Source: a bacterium (GTDB lineage: Bacteria > Bacillota > Clostridia > Oscillospirales > Acutalibacteraceae). From it: DNA of 10,858 nt. The first letter of the stretch is position 1. The number at the start of each line of letters is the position of its first letter. Location of the stretch: positions 1-10,858 of the forward strand of contig JAHLBL010000041.1 in assembly GCA_020625635.1 (NCBI GenBank). Direction: 5' to 3'. The notes beneath the pieces are model-generated. The model ran no database searches. It worked only from the letters and a program-made list of their open reading frames with translations, and was not told the DNA's origin. The position numbers and the translations under genes are program-made. Below are positions 1 to 6,603 of the stretch, piece after piece.

Positions 1-700
1 TAGCGGATGACGCAGAACCGCTGTAAAGCTGGGTTGTGCTGCCCTTGGAATCCTTAACGGAGAACTTATAGGTAAGAGCGCCCTTGTCCGACTTAGCGGT
101 AACGTCAAAGCGGATCGTGCAGTCGGTGTAAGCGGGTGACTCTACGCTCGATGTAAACGCTGTAATCTTAACGGGGCTGAGGCTGAAATTATCCCACTGA
201 TTTGTGCTGTTGTTGAAGATATTTTTATCGGAAGGAACAGCCATATCGGTAGTCTGTGCCGAGCCGTCGTTGAAGATAACGTTCTTGTATGCTTTTTTGT
301 AATCGTACTGCCATACGTTGTCGCCGATACTCGTCATCTTGACGCCCGGCCACGAAGAGTTTTTATCGTTATCATCGTTCCACATATAACAGTTTACCGA
401 ACCCCAGCCTGCTGCGTTTTCGCAGAAGATGGAGCCGCCTGCGCCTGCGGGCTCGGGAGCCTCGTGGCGTGATTTCGTCGCTGCCTGAGTAGCGGCTTCG
501 GTTTCCTCGGAAAATTCCTCGGTAACATCCGCGTCTGTGACGATTTCGTCAGTGACCTCTTCGGTCAGCGTCTCGTCAGCGGCAGTTTCGACAGCGTTTT
601 CATCCACAGCCGAAACAGTACTCATCATCACTACCGAACAAGTTGTGACAATAAGCATTGAAAGAAGTACGCTTAAAAATTTAAGCCCTGTTTTCTTCAT
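1..700 (-). CDS. Secreted CBM26 starch-binding protein, N-terminal part (3' end beyond window)
   Basis: The ATG at 700-698 follows a strong RBS (AAAGGAGG), and the frame stays open for 233 codons to the window edge, so the C-terminus is missing. Residues 1-32 form a signal peptide (KK n-region, hydrophobic core, AxA-like site near VSA). Residues about 33-90 are an acidic, Thr/Glu-rich linker. Residues about 91-163 look like a family 26 starch-binding module: aromatic YMW, then SWPG at 116-119, W130 with Tyr nearby, and VIFNDG followed by QT-D at 141-152. From about 176 a bacterial Ig-like or Y_Y_Y-type beta domain begins (KITAFTSS, then YKFSVKDSKG). A known relative with this order is R. bromii Sas6 (CBM26, Ig-like, CBM74, Ig-like, dockerin). 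An alpha-amylase with an N-terminal CBM26 is the alternative. The missing 3' end would decide. The protein likely binds starch outside the cell. Confidence 0.85.
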   Translation of the reverse strand, partial: MKKTGLKFLSVLLSMLIVTTCSVVMMSTVSAVDENAVETAADETLTEEVTDEIVTDADVTEEFSEETEAATQAATKSRHEAPEPAGAGGSIFCENAAGWGSVNCYMWNDDNDKNSSWPGVKMTSIGDNVWQYDYKKAYKNVIFNDGSAQTTDMAVPSDKNIFNNSTNQWDNFSLSPVKITAFTSSVESPAYTDCTIRFDVTAKSDKGALTYKFSVKDSKGSTTQLYSGSASSA

Positions 701-739
701 AAAATTGCCTCCTTTGTGTAATTCCAAAACTTTCCATAG

Positions 740-756
740 TATTGTCTTATACAATA
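740..756. promoter_or_regulatory. Operator-like palindrome at the CBM26 gene transcription start
   Basis: A perfect inverted repeat TATTGT-N5-ACAATA sits immediately downstream of the extended -10 box at 760-768, about where transcription should start. This is a classic repressor position. No regulator family is recognised from the half-site. Confidence 0.3.
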
Positions 757-759
757 ATA

Positions 760-768
760 AGTATAACA
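760..768 (-). promoter_or_regulatory. Extended -10 promoter for the CBM26 gene
   Basis: On the minus strand this reads TGT-TATACT, an extended -10 box (TGn plus 5/6 match to TATAAT). It lies about 60 bases upstream of the CBM26 start codon. No good -35 is visible at 17 bp, which is tolerated for extended -10 promoters. A second, weaker candidate upstream is TTGACG (811-816) with TAAGAA (788-793) at 17 bp. The choice is inference. Confidence 0.45.
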
Positions 769-866
769 AAAAAGCAGTTGTTTTTATTTCTTAAACAGAA
801 ATATCTCTTTCGTCAATATTACGGTTTTATAACGGTATTTTTGTGCAATATTACCAGTGCCAATTA

Positions 867-896
867 CAAAAAAATGTCGGCTCAATGAACCGACAT
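867..896 (-). terminator. Rho-independent terminator of rarA
   Basis: On the minus strand a 7-bp stem ATGTCGG/CCGACAT with a 9-base loop (874-896) is followed by a run of seven T (868-874). The hairpin begins within the rarA stop codon, so the gene ends directly in its terminator. It separates rarA from the CBM26 gene downstream. Confidence 0.8.
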
Positions 897-2164
897 CATT
901 TGTTTCCTTTAATTTTATCCCAGTAAGCTTTATAAGCCTGTTCGCTTTTATTGTCGCCGAACTCGTAATAAACCGCGTCCTTGAGCGAATCGGGAAGATA
1001 CTGCTGCTCTATGTAGTGGTTGGGATAGCTGTGCGGATAAAGGTAATGCTGACCTTTATTCTGATTATCCTCACCGTCGTAGTGCATATTCTGGAGCTGA
1101 CGCGGAATCGGTCCGCCCTTCCCTGCCCTGACGTCGGAAATGGCTCTGTCTATCGCCATGATTCCCGAAATCGACTTTGGAGCGTTGCACACCATTATTA
1201 CAGCGTCCGCGAGAGGGATTCTCGCTTCGGGCAATCCGACCTTCATCGCGATCTCAACGCAGGAGTGAACGATCGGGATAATCTGAGGGTACGCGAGCCC
1301 GACGTCCTCACAGGCGCAGACCATAAGACGGCGGCAGGCTGAGGGAAGGTCGCCCGCCTCGAGGAGTCTGGCAAGATAATATACGGCAGCGTTCGGGTCG
1401 GAGCCGCGCATACTCTTCTGGTACGCGGACACAATGTCGTAGTGCTCGTCTCCGTCGCGGTCGTATCGGACAGCCGACTTCTGTGTAAGCTCGTCAACGG
1501 TCTCAAACGTAACAGTTCTTTTGCCGTGGCGCTCACGTGACGCGAGAACAGAGAGCTCAACGGCGTTCATAGCCTTGCGGACATCTCCGCCGCACGCAAG
1601 CGCGATATGCGAGACGCTCTCGTCGCTGATATCGATTTCGACGTTCATCTCCTCGGAAAGATAATCGATAGCTCTTAGCACAGCCTTCTCGATCTCTTGA
1701 GGTTCAACGCTTTTGAACTCAAAAACCGTGCTTCGCGAGAGGATCGCGTTGTATACGTAAAAATACGGATTCTCTGTGGTGGAGGCAATCAGAGTGATTT
1801 TACCGTTCTCGATATACTCGAGCAGAGTCTGCTGCTGCTTTTTGTTGAAATACTGTATTTCATCAAGATACAGAAGCACGCCGTTCATACCGAGCAGTGT
1901 ATCGGTGCTGGCGAAAACCTCCTTAATATCCGCAGTTGAGGCTGTGGTGCCGTTCAGCTTTTTGAAGGTTCGGTTCGTTTTTTGCGCGATGTAATTCGCG
2001 AGGGTGGTCTTGCCCACTCCCGACGGACCGTAGAATATTAAATTAGGGATCGTACCGCTTTCAATGATTCTGCGAAGCGGCTTGTTCCTGCCGAGCAGGT
2101 GCTTCTGCCCCACTATGTCGTCAAGACTTGTCGGGCGCAGGCGGTCAGCTAAAGGAGAGGACAT
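896..2164 (-). CDS. rarA: Replication-associated recombination protein A (RarA/MgsA AAA+ ATPase)
   Basis: This 422-residue AAA+ ATPase is of the RarA/MgsA/WRNIP1 family, a clamp-loader-like protein acting at stalled replication forks. Walker A GPSGVGKT is at 46-53 and Walker B LLYLDE ends at E102. Sensor 1 (STTENP) is at 128-133, and an SRS arginine finger is at about R144. A sensor-2-type GGDVRKAMN segment and the conserved C-terminal motif HYLYPHSYPNHY follow. Length is normal for the family. An in-frame ATG exists ten codons upstream (2194), but it lies inside the inverted-repeat element. I chose 2164 because GGAGG (2170-2174) sits 5 bases before it and the product then starts MSSPLADRLRP, the usual family N-terminus. 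It lies downstream of glyA on the same strand and ends in its own terminator. Confidence 0.95.
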   Translation of the reverse strand: MSSPLADRLRPTSLDDIVGQKHLLGRNKPLRRIIESGTIPNLIFYGPSGVGKTTLANYIAQKTNRTFKKLNGTTASTADIKEVFASTDTLLGMNGVLLYLDEIQYFNKKQQQTLLEYIENGKITLIASTTENPYFYVYNAILSRSTVFEFKSVEPQEIEKAVLRAIDYLSEEMNVEIDISDESVSHIALACGGDVRKAMNAVELSVLASRERHGKRTVTFETVDELTQKSAVRYDRDGDEHYDIVSAYQKSMRGSDPNAAVYYLARLLEAGDLPSACRRLMVCACEDVGLAYPQIIPIVHSCVEIAMKVGLPEARIPLADAVIMVCNAPKSISGIMAIDRAISDVRAGKGGPIPRQLQNMHYDGEDNQNKGQHYLYPHSYPNHYIEQQYLPDSLKDAVYYEFGDNKSEQAYKAYWDKIKGNK

Positions 2165-2188
2165 AACAACCTCCGAAATAATAAGGAA

Positions 2189-2277
2189 TGTCATCCTGAA
2201 CGAAGAAGAAACACTATAAAGCGTTTCTTCGCAGCCGAAGGTTTCCCGAGGGAGTCTTCACTTCGTTCAGAATGACA
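2189..2277. repeat. 89-bp inverted-repeat (MITE/REPIN-like) element between glyA and rarA
   Basis: The ends are 17-bp inverted repeats differing at one base: TGTCATCCTGAACGAAG at 2189-2205 and CTTCGTTCAGAATGACA at 2261-2277. Inside is a second dyad (GAAGAAAC/GTTTCTTC, about 2204-2230), so the transcript could fold into one long hairpin with side stems. It fills the gap between the glyA stop and the rarA RBS. The core TCATTCTGAACGAAG resembles short interspersed repeats common in many bacterial genomes (recollection, not searched). No transposase and no clear target duplication were seen. Confidence 0.7.
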
Positions 2278-2296
2278 GCGTTTTTAAACTATTGAA

Positions 2297-3544
2297 TTAT
2301 TCGTAGAGAGGATACTTGGCGCAGATTTCCTCGACGCCCTTTCTTACCTTTTCCATATTGCCCTCGAAATCATTGAGAACGAGAGAGATGTACTCGGCAA
2401 TCTTATCCATATCATCCTCTTTGAGTCCGCGTGTTGTAACAGCGGCTGTACCGATACGAACACCGGAGGTTACAAACGGAGAAAGCGGCTCGTTGGGGAT
2501 AGTGTTCTTGTTTACGGTGATGTAGCACTCGTCAAGACGAGCCTCGAGCTCCTTACCCGTAACGCCTGTTCCGCGTAAATCCATAAGGAGAACGTGGTTG
2601 TCTGTACCGCCCGAAACGAGCTTGCAGCCGCGGCTGATAAGTCCGTCCGCGAGAGCCTTGCAGTTTTTGACGATCTGAGCAGCGTACTCCTTGAACTCGG
2701 GCTTCATAGCCTCACCGAAGCAGACAGCCTTAGCGGCGATTGTGTGCATAAGAGGACCGCCCTGTGTACCCGGGAATACAGCCTTGTTGATGTCCTTAGC
2801 GTACTTCTCCTTCATAAGAATAAGTCCGCCTCGGGGACCGCGAAGAGTTTTGTGAGTTGTTGTTGTAACAAAATCGCAGTAAGGAACGGGGTTGGGATGA
2901 ACTCCGCCCGCTACAAGTCCCGCGATGTGAGCCATATCAACCATAAGATAAGCGCCAACCTCGTCAGCAATCTCACGGAGTCTGGGGAAGTCGATGATTC
3001 TGGGATAAGCGCTCGCGCCGGCTACGATGAGCTTGGGCTTGCACTCTTTTGCGGTTTCGAGAACCTTGTCGTAATCTATAAAATGAGTAACGGGATCAAC
3101 GCCGTATGTGACGAAGTTGAAGTATTTACCTGAAATATTAACGGGTGAGCCGTGGGTAAGGTGTCCGCCCTCGCTGAGGTTCATACCCATAACGGTGTCG
3201 CCCGGCTCGAGCATGGCAAAGTAAACGGCTGTGTTAGCCTGAGCGCCCGAATGAGGCTGTACGTTGCACGCTTCTGCTCCGAAAAGCTCGCATGCGCGCT
3301 TACGCGCGATTTCCTCGACAACGTCAACACACTGACAGCCGCCGTAGTAGCGCTTGCCCGGAAGTCCCTCGGCATACTTGTTGGTGAGAACGGAACCCAT
3401 AGCAGCCATAACAGGCTCGCTGACGATGTTCTCACTGGCGATAAGCTCGAGATTTCTTCTCTGACGCGCAAGCTCGGCGTCCATAGCCTCGCCGATCTCG
3501 GGATCATACTTCTTTACGAGTTCAATACTGTGCATTTCCTTCAT
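2297..3544 (-). CDS. glyA: Serine hydroxymethyltransferase
   Basis: This 415-residue PLP enzyme interconverts serine plus tetrahydrofolate with glycine plus 5,10-methylene-THF, the main cytosolic entry to one-carbon units. The PLP lysine is K232 in the signature TTTTHKTLRGPRGG. The cofactor-contacting aspartate and histidine are in VDMAHIAG (D203, H206). LIASENIVS near residue 34 and the YYGGC region near 66-70 are typical of the family. Length is normal. The ATG at 3544 is preceded by AAAGGAG at 8 bases, which favours it over the ATG three codons later. It follows dusB on the same strand with a 132-base gap, and rarA lies downstream across the repeat element. No glycine riboswitch-like structure was recognised in the leader. 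Confidence 0.98.
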   Translation of the reverse strand: MKEMHSIELVKKYDPEIGEAMDAELARQRRNLELIASENIVSEPVMAAMGSVLTNKYAEGLPGKRYYGGCQCVDVVEEIARKRACELFGAEACNVQPHSGAQANTAVYFAMLEPGDTVMGMNLSEGGHLTHGSPVNISGKYFNFVTYGVDPVTHFIDYDKVLETAKECKPKLIVAGASAYPRIIDFPRLREIADEVGAYLMVDMAHIAGLVAGGVHPNPVPYCDFVTTTTHKTLRGPRGGLILMKEKYAKDINKAVFPGTQGGPLMHTIAAKAVCFGEAMKPEFKEYAAQIVKNCKALADGLISRGCKLVSGGTDNHVLLMDLRGTGVTGKELEARLDECYITVNKNTIPNEPLSPFVTSGVRIGTAAVTTRGLKEDDMDKIAEYISLVLNDFEGNMEKVRKGVEEICAKYPLYE

Positions 3545-3642
3545 TTTGATAACTCCTTTTTTTGAATCGACAACTACTTACAATTGTCAATTAATGTCGG
3601 GAAGAAAAGCAAAAATACCAATACCTTCTCTGCCCGTATGTA

Positions 3643-3670
3643 TTAATATGCGCTTTCGCGCAGATAACAA
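3643..3670 (-). promoter_or_regulatory. Candidate glyA promoter
   Basis: On the minus strand TTGTTA (3665-3670) and TATTAA (3643-3648) are separated by 16 bp, giving a leader of about 100 bases before glyA. The match is modest. The spacer contains a TGCGC-GAAA-GCGCA hairpin (3649-3662), which may instead mark the end of the dusB transcript. Confidence 0.3.
3649..3662 (-). other. Small GNRA-loop hairpin after dusB
   Basis: A perfect 5-bp stem TGCGC/GCGCA closes a GAAA tetraloop 14 bases after the dusB stop codon. No T-run follows, so it is not a standard terminator. It could stabilise the 3' end of the dusB mRNA or be chance. Confidence 0.3.
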
Positions 3671-3676
3671 ACCAAA

Positions 3677-4642
3677 TCAGCCGTTGACCTCAAGAACACG
3701 GTCAATCAGCTCGTACATATCGCTGAGCGTGCTCACTCTGCCAGCTTCGTTGCGGAAGCTCGCTGCTCCCTTGAAGCCCTTGAAATACCAAGCGAGCTGC
3801 TTTCGCGACTGGAGCATTCCCATATGCTCTCCCTTATAGGAGCACACGAGCTCAATATGCTCACGCATAATCCTGAGCTTGTCCTCCGCGGACGGAGGCG
3901 GCGTTATTATTCCTTTATCGAAATAATCGCTCAGTGTCCTGAAAATCCATGGATTTCCGAGAGCCGCTCTCGCCACCATAACGGCGTCGCAGCCCGTATA
4001 GGAAATCATTTTTTCGGCGCTTCTGACGTCCCTGATGTCGCCGTTGCCGATAACGGGAACGCTCACGGCGTTCTTTACAGCCTTGATTATATCGAGGTCA
4101 CACGCGCCCGAGTAATACTGCTGACGCGTTCTGCCGTGAACTATCACTGCGTCTGCGCCGTTGTCGGCACAAACCGACGCGACCTCAACAGCGTTTATAT
4201 GTTCATCGTCAAAGCCCTTTCGGATTTTAACGGTTACGGGAATATCTACGGAATTTTTCACCGCGTACACGATCTCGCCGCACAGCCGGGGTTTCTTCAT
4301 AAGAGCGGAACCCGAGCCGTTGTTAGCGATTTTGGGAGCTGGACAGCCCATATTTATGTCAATAATATCGGCTCCCGCGTTTACCGCGAGCTTAGCGGAG
4401 GACGCGATTATGTCGGGCTCGCTGCCGAAAAGCTGGATACCGCAGGGGTGTTCATCGTCAGCGATGTCCATAAGCTCAAAGCTCTTTTTATCCGAGAAGC
4501 TGAGCGCCTTTGCGGAGACCATCTCGGTCTCGCAGTAGCCCGCGCCGAAGCTTCGGCAAACCTGTCGGAACGCCTTGTCGGTTATACCCGCAAGCGGAGC
4601 GAGAAGAGCCGCGGACGAAATCTCAACATTTCCTATTTTCAT
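3677..4642 (-). CDS. dusB: tRNA-dihydrouridine synthase (DusB type)
   Basis: This 321-residue FMN enzyme reduces uridines in the tRNA D-loop to dihydrouridine. LAPLAGITDKAFR at 14-26 is the N-terminal FMN-barrel signature. The catalytic cysteine is C100 in INMGCPAPKI. K139 (VKIRKG), HGRTR at 169-173 and the phosphate-binding segments GNGDI (199-203) and VMVARAALGNPW (221-232) follow. Length and motifs fit DusB. The ATG directly abuts the TAA of the upstream membrane-protein gene (TAAATG), so translational coupling and a shared transcript are likely. In many Firmicutes a dus gene belongs to a housekeeping cluster, but the membrane-protein partner here is not one I recognise. Confidence 0.96.
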   Translation of the reverse strand: MKIGNVEISSAALLAPLAGITDKAFRQVCRSFGAGYCETEMVSAKALSFSDKKSFELMDIADDEHPCGIQLFGSEPDIIASSAKLAVNAGADIIDINMGCPAPKIANNGSGSALMKKPRLCGEIVYAVKNSVDIPVTVKIRKGFDDEHINAVEVASVCADNGADAVIVHGRTRQQYYSGACDLDIIKAVKNAVSVPVIGNGDIRDVRSAEKMISYTGCDAVMVARAALGNPWIFRTLSDYFDKGIITPPPSAEDKLRIMREHIELVCSYKGEHMGMLQSRKQLAWYFKGFKGAASFRNEAGRVSTLSDMYELIDRVLEVNG

Positions 4643-5296
4643 TTATTTTCTGATATCCTTGGTGTAGTAAGAGTTATACTTTCGGTTCTTATAGTAATCC
4701 TCGTCGAGCAGTCTCTTCTGCTGACCTGTTATGCGGTTGCCCTCGCCGTAGCGGTGCTTACCCTCACCGCCGTAGTAGTGAGATTTGTTGCTGATAAGAA
4801 CGACAAGCACAACCAGAACGCCGATTATGACGCACGCCCAGCTGACGTAACCGTAGGTCAGGTCGCCGTCCTCGCCGTTACTTGACGAGATAGCGGTGGG
4901 AATCTGAACCTCTTCCTCGACACGCGGAAGCTTCTCGGTGACGCTGGCGTAGGTCTCCTCCTCTTCCTCGTAGGTTTCCTCTGTCTCGTTGCCGATGACT
5001 TCGTCTGTGGGAGCTTCGGTCTCGGGAACGTAGTCGGTCTCGTCATCCACGGGAGCATCGGTAGGAGCCTCGGTCTCGGGGACGTAGTCGGTCTCATCAT
5101 CTACGGGGGCGTCGGTAGGAGCCTCGGTTTCGGGAACATAGTCTGTCTGTTCCTCTACGGGAGCATCGGTCTCAACTATGACATCAGGATTCTCGCCCTC
5201 GCCGTCAACAGCGAACGCGTAAAAGCCCGCGCTCATAATGAGCGCCGATATTGAAGCAAAAACGATAAATTTTTTCAAAAATTCCTTTAACTTCAT
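4643..5296 (-). CDS. Secreted/membrane-anchored protein with acidic Thr-Pro repeats, function unknown
   Basis: I do not recognise a family for this 217-residue protein. Residues 1-30 are a signal peptide or first membrane helix ending AFA|VDG. Residues 44-97 are three tandem copies of an 18-residue unit, DAPVDDETDYVPETEAPT (first copy DAPVEEQ). Residues 98-145 are a further Glu/Thr-rich stretch. A clear transmembrane helix runs from about 150 to 168 (VSWACVIIGVLVVLVVLIS). The tail, 169-217, is basic and very Tyr-rich. Predicted topology: extended acidic stalk outside, short charged tail inside. The ATG has GAGG 6 bases upstream and its own strong promoter. The stop codon abuts the dusB start. 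A cell-surface stalk or linker protein is a guess from composition only. Confidence 0.88.
   Translation of the reverse strand: MKLKEFLKKFIVFASISALIMSAGFYAFAVDGEGENPDVIVETDAPVEEQTDYVPETEAPTDAPVDDETDYVPETEAPTDAPVDDETDYVPETEAPTDEVIGNETEETYEEEEETYASVTEKLPRVEEEVQIPTAISSSNGEDGDLTYGYVSWACVIIGVLVVLVVLISNKSHYYGGEGKHRYGEGNRITGQQKRLLDEDYYKNRKYNSYYTKDIRK
5006..5167 (-). repeat. Three tandem 54-bp coding repeats
   Basis: Units are at 5114-5167, 5060-5113 and 5006-5059. Each encodes 18 residues of the membrane protein. The second and third copies encode identical peptides but differ at several codon positions, so the repeat is older than a very recent slippage. Copy number is likely to vary between strains. 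Confidence 0.9.
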
Positions 5297-5309
5297 CAGA
5301 AACCTCGTA

Positions 5310-5363
5310 GTTATAATACCATAGTAACCCAGTTTATTTTGAGTATAACAAAGGTATTATAAC
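5310..5363. promoter_or_regulatory. 11-bp inverted repeat around the membrane-protein promoter
   Basis: GTTATAATACC (5310-5320) and GGTATTATAAC (5353-5363) are perfect inverted copies with centres 43 bp apart. The upstream arm overlaps the extended -10 box. The other arm lies just before the RBS. It could be a split operator, or a second TATAAT facing the opposite way. Confidence 0.4.
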
Positions 5364-5384
5364 AAATTATCCGCTGTTTTGCAA
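5356..5384 (-). promoter_or_regulatory. Vegetative promoter for the membrane-protein/dusB operon
   Basis: On the minus strand TTGCAA (5379-5384), a 17-bp spacer and TGT-TATAAT (5356-5364) form an extended, perfect -10 box. The -35 lies inside the last codons of spoIIP. A second extended box, TGT-TATACT (5342-5350), follows 14 bp downstream and may give a second start. This makes the membrane protein and dusB a unit independent of sporulation. Confidence 0.7.
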
Positions 5385-6461
5385 TAGTTCACCCAATGCT
5401 TTCCCTAATAATTTTCCCGAATACACCGCTTCATCGAGTGTATTTGAGTCTGTTCCAACCTCAATAAGCAGTGAACCCGTGTTGATATTCATATTATAAA
5501 CGAACTCTCCGAAGTCGAGCGGACGCGTCATCCCGCTGTATTTTGTCTCACATTTCTTCTGTAATCTGAGCGCGAAACGGAGGTTATAGTTCCAGTCGGG
5601 GAATCCGAGCTCGCCTGTCGGATCATAGCCCGACATTATCATAATCTGCGCACCGTTCTTTCCGTTATAGGTAAATGTAGGCTTGACCTTATAGGTGTCG
5701 TCTCCGATAGAGTCGCGGTGGATATCGAGCGTAACCTTTATGGACGGATACTTCTTTATGTAGCTGTAAACGGTTGCTTCGCTGCGGTAGTAGCTGCCCG
5801 TATAGGTCGAGTCGTGAGAGGTCGTATCGTGGATAACACCTATCCCTCGTTTTCTGAGCTGCTCGGCTATAGCCTCTCCCACCCTCGTTACATTGTAGCG
5901 GTTGTCGGAGGTTCTGGGGTAAAAATCCGTATAGTAGTAACCGACGTCGCAATCAAGGTAGCTTTCACTCGTATGGGTGTGATATATGAGCACCTGAACG
6001 TCGGAGGTGTCCTCAAACTCAAAGCCGAGCGGAGCGTTGAGGCTGTAGCCGATATTCAAGTCAAAATCGGTGTTGTTCTTTACATAAAAATTCTCGTATT
6101 TAGTACCGCCTGCTGTGTACTGCTGAGTATAGACAGGGTGCTTTTCATATCCGCTGTGGTCGGCAAAGGTGTTGTAATATCCGCTGTCAAAATCGGACGA
6201 CGAAGGCTCAGAGGAGGTTTCCGTCTCTGTTTCTTTCTGCTCGCTTTTCTTTGAGGTAGAAGCACTCTTTTTCTTTTTTGCGGGCTCCTTGTATTCCTCG
6301 CTGCCGCCCTTTGACATTGTAAGCGACGCCGCCATCAGCACGGCGTCGCTGCCGTCGGAATAATGCGGAAGCCTCTCTCCTACGCAGAAAACCCCCAAAC
6401 CCACAAGCACCGCGCTCAGGGTAGCGGAGGTCATCCTGATTATGTTTTTCCTGAGTTTCAA
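5367..6461 (-). CDS. spoIIP: Stage II sporulation protein P (SpoIIP peptidoglycan hydrolase)
   Basis: In Bacillus, SpoIIP is the amidase/endopeptidase that acts with SpoIID and SpoIIM to thin septal peptidoglycan and drive engulfment of the forespore. This 364-residue protein has a basic n-region and membrane helix (about 11-28). A low-complexity Lys/Ser/Glu linker (60-90) follows, and the SpoIIP domain starts near 155. Family motifs are IYHTHTSESY (H161, H163, E167), LDIHRDS (H248) and SLLIEVG (E334). The start is TTG (6461-6459): no in-frame ATG or GTG lies between the upstream TAG and codon 10. The SD is weak (AGGT, about 9 bases away). Codon 10 (ATG) is an alternative but would lose most of the positive n-region. 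It lies downstream of gpr, as in Bacillus, and has its own sigma-E-like promoter. Confidence 0.93.
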   Translation of the reverse strand: MKLRKNIIRMTSATLSAVLVGLGVFCVGERLPHYSDGSDAVLMAASLTMSKGGSEEYKEPAKKKKSASTSKKSEQKETETETSSEPSSSDFDSGYYNTFADHSGYEKHPVYTQQYTAGGTKYENFYVKNNTDFDLNIGYSLNAPLGFEFEDTSDVQVLIYHTHTSESYLDCDVGYYYTDFYPRTSDNRYNVTRVGEAIAEQLRKRGIGVIHDTTSHDSTYTGSYYRSEATVYSYIKKYPSIKVTLDIHRDSIGDDTYKVKPTFTYNGKNGAQIMIMSGYDPTGELGFPDWNYNLRFALRLQKKCETKYSGMTRPLDFGEFVYNMNINTGSLLIEVGTDSNTLDEAVYSGKLLGKALGELLQNSG

Positions 6462-6493
6462 ACTATCACGACCTGTATAATAATCACATATCT

Positions 6494-6522
6494 ATTGTAT
6501 GCAATTATTCAGAAAAAAATGA
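6494..6522 (-). promoter_or_regulatory. Sigma-E-type sporulation promoter for spoIIP
   Basis: On the minus strand TCATTTT (6516-6522), a 14-bp spacer and CATACAAT (6494-6501) match the B. subtilis sigma-E consensus KMATATT-N14/15-CATACANT at 6/7 and 8/8 positions. Transcription would start near 6487, giving a leader of about 25 bases before the TTG. SpoIIP belongs to the sigma-E regulon in Bacillus, so motif and gene agree. Confidence 0.65.
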
Positions 6523-6603
6523 CTACCGGGTTGCGACCGACGATAAGCCGAAAAAGACTGATAGTTTTCCATTATCGGCAGTTGAGGTTCAACTCCCGCC
6601 ATC

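Noticed and set aside
2165..2194. Upstream ATG start for rarA at 2194
   Set aside because: It lies within the inverted-repeat element, lacks an RBS and adds ten residues not typical of the family. The ATG at 2164 has GGAGG at 5 bases.
2211..2240. A promoter for rarA inside the inverted-repeat element (TATAGT as -10)
   Set aside because: No -35 match at proper spacing; not enough to call.
3562..3590. Perfect -35 TTGACA upstream of glyA
   Set aside because: No acceptable -10 box lies at 16-18 bp, and a start there would fall in the glyA RBS.
3545..3676. Glycine riboswitch before glyA
   Set aside because: The 132-base leader region shows no paired aptamer-like GG-rich core, only a small GNRA hairpin.
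3824..4885. Long plus-strand open frame of 353 codons
   Set aside because: It is antisense to dusB and the membrane-protein gene, and its translation shows no recognisable motifs. It reflects codon bias in the genes on the other strand.
5006..5167. Possible CRISPR-like array
   Set aside because: The three 54-bp units are head-to-tail with no spacers and lie in frame within a protein-coding gene.
6580..6603. tRNA-like 3' end (GGTTCAACTCCCGCC) on the plus strand
   Set aside because: The T-stem would not pair in the correct register and no matching acceptor or anticodon arm lies upstream. The AGTTGA-GGT-TCAACT dyad explains the resemblance.
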